The notes beneath the pieces are model-generated. The model saw only the letters and a program-made list of their open reading frames with translations, made no database searches and had not been told where the DNA came from. From positions 186,001-250,000 of the forward strand of contig NZ_CP109966.1 of the NCBI RefSeq assembly GCF_026725475.1: 64,000 nt of DNA, written 5' to 3'. Within the stretch, counting starts at the first letter, position 1. Every line of letters begins with the position of its first letter. This DNA comes from Catenovulum adriaticum. GTDB taxonomy: Bacteria; Pseudomonadota; Gammaproteobacteria; Enterobacterales; Alteromonadaceae. The position numbers were made by a program, and so were the translations under genes. Positions 18,137 through 27,043 of the stretch are shown in pieces.

Positions 18137-20071
18137 ATGAACCTGAAACTTGAAAGCCAGCGCAGCCTGAATCGCATTCTCAATCGATTGGATATTGAAC
18201 AACTGAGTAAAGTTGATCAACGCCTCTTTAAAAAACGGCTTGAGCAACATTTTCCCAGTTTATTTGAAAATCTAGTTGAAATTTATCAGTCAAGATATGA
18301 TTTGCATTATCAGATTGAACAACTAGTTAGTGCTCTACTGGCTAGCTTTAAACAAAGATCCCGTGCACTTAAAAATCGTGATAAAAAACGACTAGCTAAT
18401 CCTCTTTGGCATCAGTCTGAAAAAATGTTGGGCATGGCTTGTTATGTTGATTTGGTTGCAAAAGATCTCGACGATTTAGCAACCAAAGTAGATTATTATC
18501 AAGATTTAGGTATCACTTACTTGCACTTGATGCCACTATATAAATCACCTGAAGGGGACAGTGACGGTGGTTATGCTGTATCCGATTATCGTTGTGTTAA
18601 CCCAGAATTAGGTACAATTAAAAGCTTAAATAATCTGGCGAAAATTTTGGATAAAGCCGGAATTAGTTTAGTGCTGGATTTTGTTTTTAATCATACATCT
18701 GATGAGCATGACTGGGCGGTAAAAGCAAGACAGGGAGAGCTTGACTACTGTGACTATTATTATTTTTTTGACGATAAAACCATCCCTAATCAATATGAAA
18801 ACCATTTACGCGAAATTTTCCCTCAGGTCAGAAGAGGTAGCTTTACCTATCTAGAGGATATAGATAGGTGGGTCTGGACCACTTTTAACAGTTTTCAGTG
18901 GGATTTAAACTATTCTAATCCGAGTGTATTTAATGCAATTGTTGGTGAAATGCTATTTTTAGCCAATCTGGGTTGTGACGCTCTTAGGCTGGATGCTCTA
19001 GCCTTTATCTGGAAAGATATGGGCACCGACTGTGAGAATCGGCCAAAAGCCCATCTATTGATTCAGGCATTTAATACTTGTTTAAAAATTGCAGCGCCGA
19101 GTGTGGTATTTAAATCTGAGGCGATCGTTCATCCGGATGAAGTGGCTAAATATATTAAGCCTGAAGAATGCCAGCTCTCCTATAACCCATTATTAATGGC
19201 ATTGATTTGGAACAGTTTGGCGACTCGAAAAACGCGCTTATTAAACCAGTCATTGAGCCACAGATTTGAAATTGATGAAAATTGTACTTGGGTTAATTAT
19301 GCTAGGTGTCACGATGATATTGGCTGGACATTTGATGATGCGGATGCCGGGCGAGTTGGTATAAATGGCTATGATCATCGATTGTTCTTAAATCAGTTTT
19401 ATACCGGACAATTTGAAGGCTCTTTTGCTAGCGGTATGGGGTTTGGTTATAACCCAGAAAACGGTGATTGTCGGGTATGTGGTTCACTGGCCTCGCTTGC
19501 CGGTCTTGAGCAAGGGCTGGCTGAAAACGACGCGCATTTGATTGAAAATGCAATCGCGCGGATATTATTAATTCATCATATTTTATTAAGTATAGGCGGT
19601 ATTCCGCTGTTATACGCCGGCGATGAGCTAGCCATGCTGAATGATTATCGGTTTTTAGAAGATGAACATAAAAAGCATGATGCACGTTGGGTAAATCGTC
19701 CATTGATAGAAGCAAAGCATATTAAACAGGCGCATCAATCCGGTACAGTTCAAAATAAAGTTTGGGGCGGGTTAAAACATGCGATTTCATTGCGTAAGCA
19801 CTATGCCGTATTTGGTCAGGCTAAAACTCAAATACTGCCAACAACCAATCCACATATTTTTGCTTATCAAAGGCAAAATGAGTCGGATATGGCGATCTGT
19901 ATTTATAACTTTAGCGAACATTCTCAGCAGGTGATACCGGATATTTTGGTTGGCTTGAGTCAGTTTGAGCAGACAACTGATTTAATCAGTGGAGATAAAT
20001 TAGCGATTCAGTTTAATCACAACTTTGAAATGGCTCCTTATCAGTCGTTATGGTTATTGGCTGATTGTTGA
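18137..20071 (+). CDS. Amylosucrase, GH13 subfamily 4
   Basis: Makes an alpha-1,4-glucan from the glucosyl part of sucrose and releases fructose, acting in the cytoplasm since no signal peptide is present. It has the typical helical N-terminal domain (about 1-90) and then the GH13 barrel with DSDGGYAVSDYR and the glycine-rich B region. With ATG 18137 as start, the catalytic residues fall at D286 (LRLDAL), E328 (KSEAIV) and D393 (CHDDIG), exactly the numbers of Neisseria polysaccharea amylosucrase. That supports both the identity and this start rather than the TTG at 18101, which lies inside the leader stem. The length is 644 residues. Operator 3 and the structured leader lie upstream. It competes with the GH32 at 8624 for sucrose. 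Confidence 0.95.
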   Translation: MNLKLESQRSLNRILNRLDIEQLSKVDQRLFKKRLEQHFPSLFENLVEIYQSRYDLHYQIEQLVSALLASFKQRSRALKNRDKKRLANPLWHQSEKMLGMACYVDLVAKDLDDLATKVDYYQDLGITYLHLMPLYKSPEGDSDGGYAVSDYRCVNPELGTIKSLNNLAKILDKAGISLVLDFVFNHTSDEHDWAVKARQGELDYCDYYYFFDDKTIPNQYENHLREIFPQVRRGSFTYLEDIDRWVWTTFNSFQWDLNYSNPSVFNAIVGEMLFLANLGCDALRLDALAFIWKDMGTDCENRPKAHLLIQAFNTCLKIAAPSVVFKSEAIVHPDEVAKYIKPEECQLSYNPLLMALIWNSLATRKTRLLNQSLSHRFEIDENCTWVNYARCHDDIGWTFDDADAGRVGINGYDHRLFLNQFYTGQFEGSFASGMGFGYNPENGDCRVCGSLASLAGLEQGLAENDAHLIENAIARILLIHHILLSIGGIPLLYAGDELAMLNDYRFLEDEHKKHDARWVNRPLIEAKHIKQAHQSGTVQNKVWGGLKHAISLRKHYAVFGQAKTQILPTTNPHIFAYQRQNESDMAICIYNFSEHSQQVIPDILVGLSQFEQTTDLISGDKLAIQFNHNFEMAPYQSLWLLADC

Positions 20072-20412
20072 ATCTTAATCGTACATTTTAAGGGTTAAAT
20101 TTGAAGTTACACCTTTATTTTATTTTGAATCGTTGAAGCATTTTCAGATTGCCATTTATGGTTATCATTTTTGTGATTCCTGGTTGGGTGGTTTTGTCGT
20201 GGCAAAATGACAAATGAAAATCGAGTCAATTTTAGTACTGATTTTAAACTGAAATTAAGCACTGTCTCGTGAGTCATATTGTCTGTTAAGTGAAAGTCGT
20301 GTAAATACTCATAAGTTAGCGAGCGTTAGCAAAGCGTTGCACTGAACAAGTCAGGGCAACGCTGAGTCACTATTGTGAGAGAGACTAAAAATTACTAAGC
20401 ATTTTTTAAAGG
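20072..20412. other. Convergent intergenic region
   Basis: 340 bases between the converging amylosucrase and GH39-like genes. An inverted repeat, AGCGTTGC (20333-20340) / GCAACGCT (20356-20363), could act as a terminator but lacks a U-tract. Nothing else is evident. Confidence 0.4.
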
Positions 20413-22113
20413 TTAATTAACTTTAATTTCCAATTTCTGTACACCAAATGATTCTATTTTTGTATCAATCCAGATCACTGACTCACCGGCAGCATTCTCA
20501 ACGACTTGAGCTTGTTGCCAGTTGCTCCAATTTAATTCATTTGTTTTACCGTACTTATTTCGATTTAGCTTAAAAGCTTGTTGGCCAGCTTTATTTAGTA
20601 GCTTATTGACATGTGCTGTTTGATGAATTTGTTCAACTCGCCAGCCGCCATTTTTTTCTAAAGTTTGAGCTTGCTTAAATTCTGCATAAAATTGATCTGT
20701 GGTGTTATTAAATCGATTAATTTTACCAATTCGATATTTAAAATTTGCGCCTGCAGGATGGTTTACCACAAATGCGATACGTGTACTTTCTGGTTGTTGG
20801 TAATTAAAGTTTTCTTTGTTGAAGTTATATAGCAATACATCAAATTTATTGTGATCTGCTTTTTGGCTAAATATAGCGCCTATTTCATTACCCAGTATTT
20901 TACTTTGACCTAGAGTTTCGCTTTTAAAGTGTTGATTGCCTAACATTGAATTTAATGCTAATTGGGTCATTGCGTCTGCGCTATAGTTACCCGCGCTATG
21001 ATTACCCCATTGAAATATTTCTCGGATATTTTTTTCTAGCATCATTTTTGACAGCATGGCAAAAAACGACGAAGCATGTGAGGTCGATACGCTTACAAAT
21101 CCAGCTTTTAGCATTTGAGAAATAAATTTAAATTCATGAATTTCAAAACTGGCATCGGGGTTAAAATCAGGATGTTGCTGAATTGGAGCCATATCATGTT
21201 CATACACATGAGCTAAATCAAGTTCGTGCTTTTTGGTAATGTGCGGATAATAAGATACGGCAATAAAATCGTAGTGGACTTGGTTTTGTTTAGCCCAAGT
21301 TATAAATGGCACCGCGTAAGAGTTTTCTTTGTTCCCTGTATAATCAATGTACCGACTTTTAAATGAAGCCTCCCTAAAATGAGCGCCAATAGTGGCAGTT
21401 GGTAACACAGTATGCACTGCTTCTACCGTATTTTTATAATGGTCAAAAAATTGTTGGCGAGTGCCAGACCAATGTTGCGGTCGGGTGTCTATCTCTGACC
21501 CTACTCTAAAACGCCAAGACAGTACTTGTTCTTTGCCGTAGGTTTTTACTAAATGTTTAATGAATGCTTGTATATAGTTATTCCAGGTGACAGCATCATT
21601 AGGCGGTAAGCCGTTGCCATAAACCCCAACTCTATCTTTTTCTAAATAATGGTTGCCATCAGGCGTACTTACAAATTGATAGCCACGCTGAAATGCCCAA
21701 GGCGGGTTATCTAAAACAATTTGAAATATATCCCAATCATTGTTTAACCAAGCATTAATCCGTTGAGTAGCTGTATCAAAATTATAAACGTATTTTTCGC
21801 CATTCCATTGATATGTATCACCATTTAAATCTTGGTTACGCCAGCCGCCTAGCATGCGAACCGTATTAACTAATTTTTTGCGTCCAAAATGGGCCGGAAC
21901 ACCTTTTGGGTTACCGCGTTCAGTGCGGACTGAAACATCAAAAAAATCGTATATTTGACCTATTTTGTTTTGTGGATTCGTAAAGTCTGCTTTTACTGTT
22001 ACTTTAGGTACGGTGTTCGTATAATTCGTGTGTGAATGATTATTGCTTTTGGTGCTACACGCTGTTGTTATCATTAAAACCAATGCTGTAAAGGGAATTA
22101 AACCGCATTTCAT
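20413..22113 (-). CDS. GH39-like glycoside hydrolase, lipoprotein
   Basis: Exported enzyme of 566 residues with lipobox TTAC (cysteine 19). The fold appears to be a clan GH-A barrel of GH39 type: an early aromatic stretch NTVRMLGGWRNQD, a candidate acid/base glutamate in FRVGSEIDTR, a barrel segment DFIAVSYYPH, and a candidate nucleophile in FEIHEFKF; a beta-sandwich domain follows. GH39 members include beta-xylosidases, and a GH39 enzyme occurs in the characterised ulvan locus of Formosa agariphila, which agrees with the GH88 and ulvan-lyase-like neighbours. The ribosome site AAGG precedes ATG 22113. The neighbouring gene is 400 bases away, so it is probably its own transcript. The substrate, perhaps xylose-containing ulvan oligosaccharides, is inferred. 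Confidence 0.72.
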   Translation of the reverse strand: MKCGLIPFTALVLMITTACSTKSNNHSHTNYTNTVPKVTVKADFTNPQNKIGQIYDFFDVSVRTERGNPKGVPAHFGRKKLVNTVRMLGGWRNQDLNGDTYQWNGEKYVYNFDTATQRINAWLNNDWDIFQIVLDNPPWAFQRGYQFVSTPDGNHYLEKDRVGVYGNGLPPNDAVTWNNYIQAFIKHLVKTYGKEQVLSWRFRVGSEIDTRPQHWSGTRQQFFDHYKNTVEAVHTVLPTATIGAHFREASFKSRYIDYTGNKENSYAVPFITWAKQNQVHYDFIAVSYYPHITKKHELDLAHVYEHDMAPIQQHPDFNPDASFEIHEFKFISQMLKAGFVSVSTSHASSFFAMLSKMMLEKNIREIFQWGNHSAGNYSADAMTQLALNSMLGNQHFKSETLGQSKILGNEIGAIFSQKADHNKFDVLLYNFNKENFNYQQPESTRIAFVVNHPAGANFKYRIGKINRFNNTTDQFYAEFKQAQTLEKNGGWRVEQIHQTAHVNKLLNKAGQQAFKLNRNKYGKTNELNWSNWQQAQVVENAAGESVIWIDTKIESFGVQKLEIKVN

Positions 22114-22466
22114 AATAAAAACCTTATTAGTGTATTGGAGAAAAAATTTAAGTAAGTATATTGTTACAGAATATCAGTTGAGCGCACTACTATACAGTTA
22201 AAAGTGATTTAATGTGATTTTTAAAGGTTGACATTGATTGTTATGTGCGGTTTTGTAACTCCTTTTGAGGAAGTGAATTTGCTTGAATAGTTTTAGGTTA
22301 ATTAATTGTTGTAGGTGATGATAGCCGTAAAAATCGATATAGATTATGACATTTTCCGATCCGATTCAGACGAATGTTAGTTGACATCATTTAATGCGTA
22401 ATGTGAAAAACGCCGTGCATATGGTTTATCAGGCGTTTAGACATTTAGTGGGTAAGTGTTTTAGGC

Positions 22467-22492
22467 ACCCAAGGCATTTAGGTACCTTGGGT
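22467..22492 (-). terminator. Hairpin after the GH88 gene
   Basis: ACCCAAGG pairs with CCTTGGGT around a 10-base loop, 24 bases beyond the GH88 stop on the minus strand. The T-run is poor. The remaining 350 bases up to the GH39-like gene show no gene. Confidence 0.5.
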
Positions 22493-22515
22493 TATGGATA
22501 AATTATTTATCGCAA

Positions 22516-24192
22516 TTAATTAGTGTTGCCTGCTTCAAATTCAATTTTTCGAATATTTGCTTCAACAAAATAAAAATCACCGTAAATGATAGGGGTATCT
22601 ATTTCTCCGCCGTTACCCATGTCGCCAGTAGCTGAGGCTAATACAAATCCTAAATCAAAGCTGTTAGGGCGGCCAGATTCAGCACGATCGGTTCTGTAAT
22701 TCTGCGTAAGTTCATGCATAATTTTGTCAGCTAAAGCGGCAAATTGCTGGCTTTTTTCTTCATTGTCACTAAAAGTGGCAAATCTGTATAAAGCCGCTGC
22801 AAAAATAGACGCTGCAGAAGTATCTCTAGGAATTTTTGTATGCGTTTCTGGATAGGGTTTGGTACCACAAGGGATTAATTTATCAGCTTGGATAATAGAT
22901 TCACCATGCCAGTTCTTTTTACCCTCGAGTTGCTTAAGTGCTTCTTCAGATAACATAGATGCATTTAATGTCATTGGTCGATATCCGTTGTATGGCTTAA
23001 TGTTATCTTCAATTAATTTGTCGCATAGTCCTAAAATACCAGAAAACACACTGGTATCCGTTGAGATGTTTTCAGCATATTCATATGCGTTATCACGAGC
23101 GGCAAAAAAGTCCCAGTAAGGTACAACGTCATCCTGTAGTACATGTTCCACACTTGTATATAAATTATCCAAATGAGTTTTAAAATCAGGATAATCAGTT
23201 AACTCTATTTGAGCTTTATCTAGTGCTTCTACGATAGTGACAAAGCCATAAAATGACCAGGCTTGTCCACGAGCCCAAGCCGATACATTACCAACCCCTT
23301 GCCAGTTACCTGGTTTATTTTTGCCATAATCATAAACATGGTAAGACAGCGGGTATTGCTTTTTAGTGTCTGATGCTTCGTAAAAGTAATGGTTCAGGCT
23401 AGTTTGTTTGGCGTGATTAAAGGCTATTTCATGATAGCGAGGCTTGTTACTGGCCAATAAAAATTCTAAGTTCATCATGTTATCGACGATAACTGGATAC
23501 GTCCATGGGTTAGATAGCTCGTATTTTTTTATGAGCTTCTCTCCGTCTTGGACAACTGGGATTTTCATTTGTGGCACCCAATCCCAAGAACGAATCACCT
23601 GTTTTTCGTCACTATATCGAGTTGCTAGTGTGGCCCGCCCGGTATTTAACGCTTTTTTATAAGCTTGTCGAGTATCATCTTGAAGTGCGGAATAATTTAA
23701 AGCTTCACCAAACGAATCATATAAAATAAATCCTAAGTCGTGTGTCGTTCCACGTTTTGCTTCAGAAAATAAAGTTTGTTGATAATATTTTGCTGTCTCT
23801 ATTAGGGTTTTTTCTTGTTTATTATCAAAATGATTGATGTGTTGTTTTGCTGATAATAATTTCCAGATGACACCTGGAAAAAAGCCGTTTGTCCATTTTG
23901 CTGGCGCTTCCATTAAAATGCCGTCATGTTCTTCTGACCGAGGGACACAAATGATGTCTTTGTCGGTTTGGCAAATAGCCTTGGGTGTCAAGCTCTCTGG
24001 GTTATTGAGCTGCTCAGCCATTTTTATATATTGGTTTTTTGCAAAGGTTAAATTAGCTTTTGCGTCTGTTACTGAAAAATCATTTGTGGGTGAAGTTGGG
24101 GTTGGCAGTTGAGTGCTTTCTGTTTGCTCAGAACAACCCACGTTAATTAAAATGCAGGTTGAAAGTAGTGACATTAAATATTTACGCTTCAT
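22516..24192 (-). CDS. Unsaturated uronyl hydrolase, GH88 family
   Basis: Removes the unsaturated uronic acid left at the non-reducing end of oligosaccharides by a polysaccharide lyase. The two catalytic aspartates of the family are recognisable: D152 in THDLGF and D237 in IVDNMMNLE. WTNGFFPG, AWARGQAWSFYG and the terminal IIYGDFYFVEA are further family landmarks. It is a lipoprotein (lipobox INVGC). At 558 residues it is longer than typical GH88 proteins of about 400, with extra sequence in the C-terminal half. The ribosome site AGGAAC precedes ATG 24192. It lies directly downstream of the ulvan-lyase-like gene on the same strand, so it should process that enzyme's products. GH105 is the alternative, but the WTNGFFPG and HDLGF pattern is that of GH88. 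Confidence 0.85.
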   Translation of the reverse strand: MKRKYLMSLLSTCILINVGCSEQTESTQLPTPTSPTNDFSVTDAKANLTFAKNQYIKMAEQLNNPESLTPKAICQTDKDIICVPRSEEHDGILMEAPAKWTNGFFPGVIWKLLSAKQHINHFDNKQEKTLIETAKYYQQTLFSEAKRGTTHDLGFILYDSFGEALNYSALQDDTRQAYKKALNTGRATLATRYSDEKQVIRSWDWVPQMKIPVVQDGEKLIKKYELSNPWTYPVIVDNMMNLEFLLASNKPRYHEIAFNHAKQTSLNHYFYEASDTKKQYPLSYHVYDYGKNKPGNWQGVGNVSAWARGQAWSFYGFVTIVEALDKAQIELTDYPDFKTHLDNLYTSVEHVLQDDVVPYWDFFAARDNAYEYAENISTDTSVFSGILGLCDKLIEDNIKPYNGYRPMTLNASMLSEEALKQLEGKKNWHGESIIQADKLIPCGTKPYPETHTKIPRDTSAASIFAAALYRFATFSDNEEKSQQFAALADKIMHELTQNYRTDRAESGRPNSFDLGFVLASATGDMGNGGEIDTPIIYGDFYFVEANIRKIEFEAGNTN

Positions 24193-24305
24193 GAGCTAGT
24201 TCCTTTTTTAATTGTCTTGGCACTTTTGTTTATATTTTGGCTGTGTACTTTGAGTTTGTACTTTGAGTTTTCAACTGAGTTAATAGTAAAAAGCTGATAC
24301 TTCTG

Positions 24306-24339
24306 TTGTTCACTTTGACCTTGTTTGAAAAGTGAACAA
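24306..24339 (-). terminator. Hairpin between ulvan-lyase-like and GH88 genes
   Basis: TTGTTCACTTT and AAAGTGAACAA form a perfect 11-bp stem with a 12-base loop just after the lyase gene. No clear U-run follows on the minus strand, so it may only pause or stabilise. Confidence 0.55.
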
Positions 24340-24392
24340 ACAAAAATATCAGCCATTATTATTAACATAGTAAACTGCTAAGTTTAGTTAAT

Positions 24393-25856
24393 TTAAGGCA
24401 AGCGTGCTTTGTTTTGGTCAGTTAATAATTGGCTTTCTGTTTCATTTCGCTTAATTGGGCCATTATCACCCACTAAATAAACTTTGCGCCAATTAGTGCC
24501 TTTTTGCTTTTCAGCAACAATTAAGCGGGCATCAGGGTGAGCATTTTTGATTTGAGTGGTAAGTGCCCAATTGGCATTTTCACGACGCAATAATTCTTCG
24601 CCTTTGGTAAAATTTTTGCCACCATCATGACTATCAAAATACGAAATAACGCCGTCGTTGTCCTCCTGATAGCCTAAAATGAAGCTGACTTCAGTGGGTG
24701 ATTTCACGATAAAATCGCCACGGGTGTCTGTATGATTTATACGTGATTGTACATTAACTGGGTTACCACCTTCCCATTTGTTGCCGTTCCAACGAAAATA
24801 GCTGGTTTGCTTGGGGCCGCCAGTTTTAGCGCCTAGATCTTTACCAATGTTGGTTGCAATATGCGGATATCCATTTTCATCTAGATGCGCAGAGCCGTTA
24901 AATGTCCAATATCCTGAGCCACCTGTACGGGCAACTAAAGTTTTTTCATCGGCGGTTTCGCGGGTTACCGGTATTTGCAACTGATCACCTTGTACATTTC
25001 GCCAACTACCTGTTTTTGTATTAAATACCATATAGTAGGCATCGTGACGTTCTGTGGTGTGTCCTCTGCCATTATTGGCTTTGCCATTCCAGCAAATATG
25101 ATAATCGTAAGAGACTATAATATCATCCCCTTGTCCACGTCCAACCCAAGCGTACCAGCTGTCATTTGCTTTAATATCAGTTCTTTTCTTATGCTTTAAA
25201 AAAGAAACTGCAGGCTCGAAAGTACGGCCGTTGTCGGTTGATTTTTGATATACCCAATCACTTCGATGCGCACCATGGCGGTAAAATATATAAATGTCGC
25301 CGTTGTCCATTTTTACAGCCTGATTGTAAGTACCAAATGGTGAAATATTATCTAGCGCTTCCCACTCACTAATATCGTAAGGGCGTTTAGACACGGCATG
25401 TTTGTTACCACCAAAATGAATATTACCTAATTTATTTTTACCGTGTCTCTCGTCACCCCCGTGGCCACCAAAAAAGATGTGAACGTAACCTAAATCATCA
25501 ATTAACATGGTGGGTTTGCCATGATTATCAATTTTTTTAGGCTGATCTGGGCTTTTGCCTAATTCACTGATGCCCGCTTTAAAAGGCCCCTGCCATTTTT
25601 TGGTTTTATGATTATAAGAGGCGACATAAGGGTCTTCTAATGGACCTTGGTAGCTTACATAAGTAACTCCATCTAAATGTATACCGGCGGGGTGTTGTAC
25701 CACCGCAAGGGCATTACCTAACGCATTATCGGCAAAATAATCGACTTTAGTTTGCTCGGCTTTCATTGTTTGCTCGGTCTGATGGCTACAAGCTGATAAC
25801 AATAAACTCGTAGATATCGCAGAAATTACGGTTAATTTAGTGAGCGATTTTCTCAT
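24393..25856 (-). CDS. Ulvan-lyase-like beta-propeller, PL24/PL25 (BNR_4) type
   Basis: Secreted lipoprotein (lipobox LLLSAC) of 487 residues, predicted to be a seven-bladed propeller. It resembles the PL24/PL25 ulvan lyases described from Alteromonas and Pseudoalteromonas: an aromatic/histidine-rich HIFFGGHGG, a second HFGGNKHA, and YIFYRHGAHRSDWVYQ. Histidines, a tyrosine and an arginine form the active site in that group. ATG 25856 is preferred over the TTG opening at 25877, because GAGAG lies 10 bases before it. Its partners, the GH88 uronyl hydrolase and GH39-like enzyme on the same strand, fit a pathway that starts by lyase cleavage of ulvan. I cannot separate PL24 from PL25, nor exclude another uronate-containing substrate. 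Confidence 0.72.
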   Translation of the reverse strand: MRKSLTKLTVISAISTSLLLSACSHQTEQTMKAEQTKVDYFADNALGNALAVVQHPAGIHLDGVTYVSYQGPLEDPYVASYNHKTKKWQGPFKAGISELGKSPDQPKKIDNHGKPTMLIDDLGYVHIFFGGHGGDERHGKNKLGNIHFGGNKHAVSKRPYDISEWEALDNISPFGTYNQAVKMDNGDIYIFYRHGAHRSDWVYQKSTDNGRTFEPAVSFLKHKKRTDIKANDSWYAWVGRGQGDDIIVSYDYHICWNGKANNGRGHTTERHDAYYMVFNTKTGSWRNVQGDQLQIPVTRETADEKTLVARTGGSGYWTFNGSAHLDENGYPHIATNIGKDLGAKTGGPKQTSYFRWNGNKWEGGNPVNVQSRINHTDTRGDFIVKSPTEVSFILGYQEDNDGVISYFDSHDGGKNFTKGEELLRRENANWALTTQIKNAHPDARLIVAEKQKGTNWRKVYLVGDNGPIKRNETESQLLTDQNKARLP

Positions 25857-26186
25857 TTTAATAAAACTCTCAATCAAATTTAATCACTTTGGGTCTTTTA
25901 TGGTACAAAGTTTAGATGAAATAAACAATTAAATAACAAAATTATTGTATGTTTACGGTATTCTCATTCTTTAATTAAGTTTAGACAAAGAGAATATTAA
26001 TATTATTAACCTACATTTATTTTAAATGATTATTTTTGAGTGTTTGTGTGACTTTTATTGTTTTGTTGTGATTTTTTGTTGTAGAGTTGCAAATAAATAC
26101 GAGTATTAAGCTTTCATTAGTTGGATAAAAATTTTAATTAGGGCTTAGATTCCGGTCATTCAAAATTAATTAGAGTTAACAATACA
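25857..26186. promoter_or_regulatory. Divergent promoter region
   Basis: 330 AT-rich bases between the lyase-like gene and the small secreted protein gene. An inverted repeat, TATTCTC (25959-25965) / GAGAATA (25990-25996), lies near the middle and could be a regulator site. None of the LacI operators of the window occurs here. Confidence 0.4.
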
Positions 26187-26915
26187 ATGGATATTCTAAA
26201 GGTTAGTCTTATTTTTAGCTGTGTTTTTACATCAGTTTTTGCGATCGCAACACCGAATCGTAATTACCAAGAAAAGGATGGTTTTGTGGTGATTGAAGCC
26301 GAGCATTTTAGCTCTCAGCATCTTGACCAGAAACGTCGTTGGATGACTTTCTCAAACGACACGCAACGACACGGCTATTCTGATAATGATGGGCTACATT
26401 TAAATGATGCAAGTTCTGGTGCTTACATTGAAATTTTGCCGGATACTAGAACTAATCATAGTGAAGAACTTGTACGTGGGGAAAATTTCTCTGAAAAGGC
26501 CGGCGTAATGGCAGTATTAACGTACCCTGTTTACTTTGCTAATGTAGGCAAATATTACGTTTGGGCCAGGGCTTTTAGTACTGGTAGCGAAGACAATGGG
26601 GTGCACATTGGACTAAATAGCACTTGGCCGGAAACTAGCCAGCGTTTGCAACTGTGTGAAAACAAGCATCAATGGACTTGGTCATCAGCCCAACGTACTA
26701 AAGATAATCATTGTGGTGAACCTAAAACAATCACCTTAACTATCCCTGAACCCGGCGTACATACAATCATGCTTTCAATGCGTGAAGATGGCTTCGAACT
26801 TGATAAATTGCTACTAACGCTTGATTCAAATTATATTCCCAAGGGGCAGGATAAACCTGCAACTATCGTAGCCACTTCTAATTTAGTAAAAAAAGAGATG
26901 ATTAAAAGCCAATAA
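26187..26915 (+). CDS. Secreted carbohydrate-binding-like beta-sandwich protein
   Basis: A 242-residue protein with a signal peptide (hydrophobic SLIFSCVFTSVFA, cleavage near residue 20-22). The mature part is a single beta-sandwich of the type attached to glycoside hydrolases: VVIEAEHFSSQ, KRRWMTF, GAYIEILPD, LTYPVYFANVGKYYVWARA and DGFELDKLLL. This resembles CBM35-like or GH115 C-terminal domains. No catalytic domain is present. AGAG lies upstream of the ATG. It is transcribed divergently from the ulvan-lyase-like gene, so it could hold ulvan at the cell surface or in the periplasm. The binding role is inferred from fold-level similarity only. Confidence 0.6.
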   Translation: MDILKVSLIFSCVFTSVFAIATPNRNYQEKDGFVVIEAEHFSSQHLDQKRRWMTFSNDTQRHGYSDNDGLHLNDASSGAYIEILPDTRTNHSEELVRGENFSEKAGVMAVLTYPVYFANVGKYYVWARAFSTGSEDNGVHIGLNSTWPETSQRLQLCENKHQWTWSSAQRTKDNHCGEPKTITLTIPEPGVHTIMLSMREDGFELDKLLLTLDSNYIPKGQDKPATIVATSNLVKKEMIKSQ

Positions 26916-26968
26916 ACAGTATAAAAAGAGGGTATGTGATGGGGGATTTTATTAGCTGATAATTTACA

Positions 26969-27037
26969 AGCACCTTCTTAATATTTAGTGACTAGGGTGC
27001 TAAAAAATTGCATGACGATAGCTTCTCGCCATGCAAT
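26969..27037. terminator. Two terminator hairpins between converging genes
   Basis: AGCACC (26969) / GGTGCT (26996-27001), followed by AAAAAA, is the first. ATTGCATG (27007-27014) / CATGCAAT (27030-27037) is the second. Read on the minus strand, the second ends in a T-run and is a good Rho-independent terminator for glpK. Confidence 0.75.
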
Positions 27038-27043
27038 GAATGC

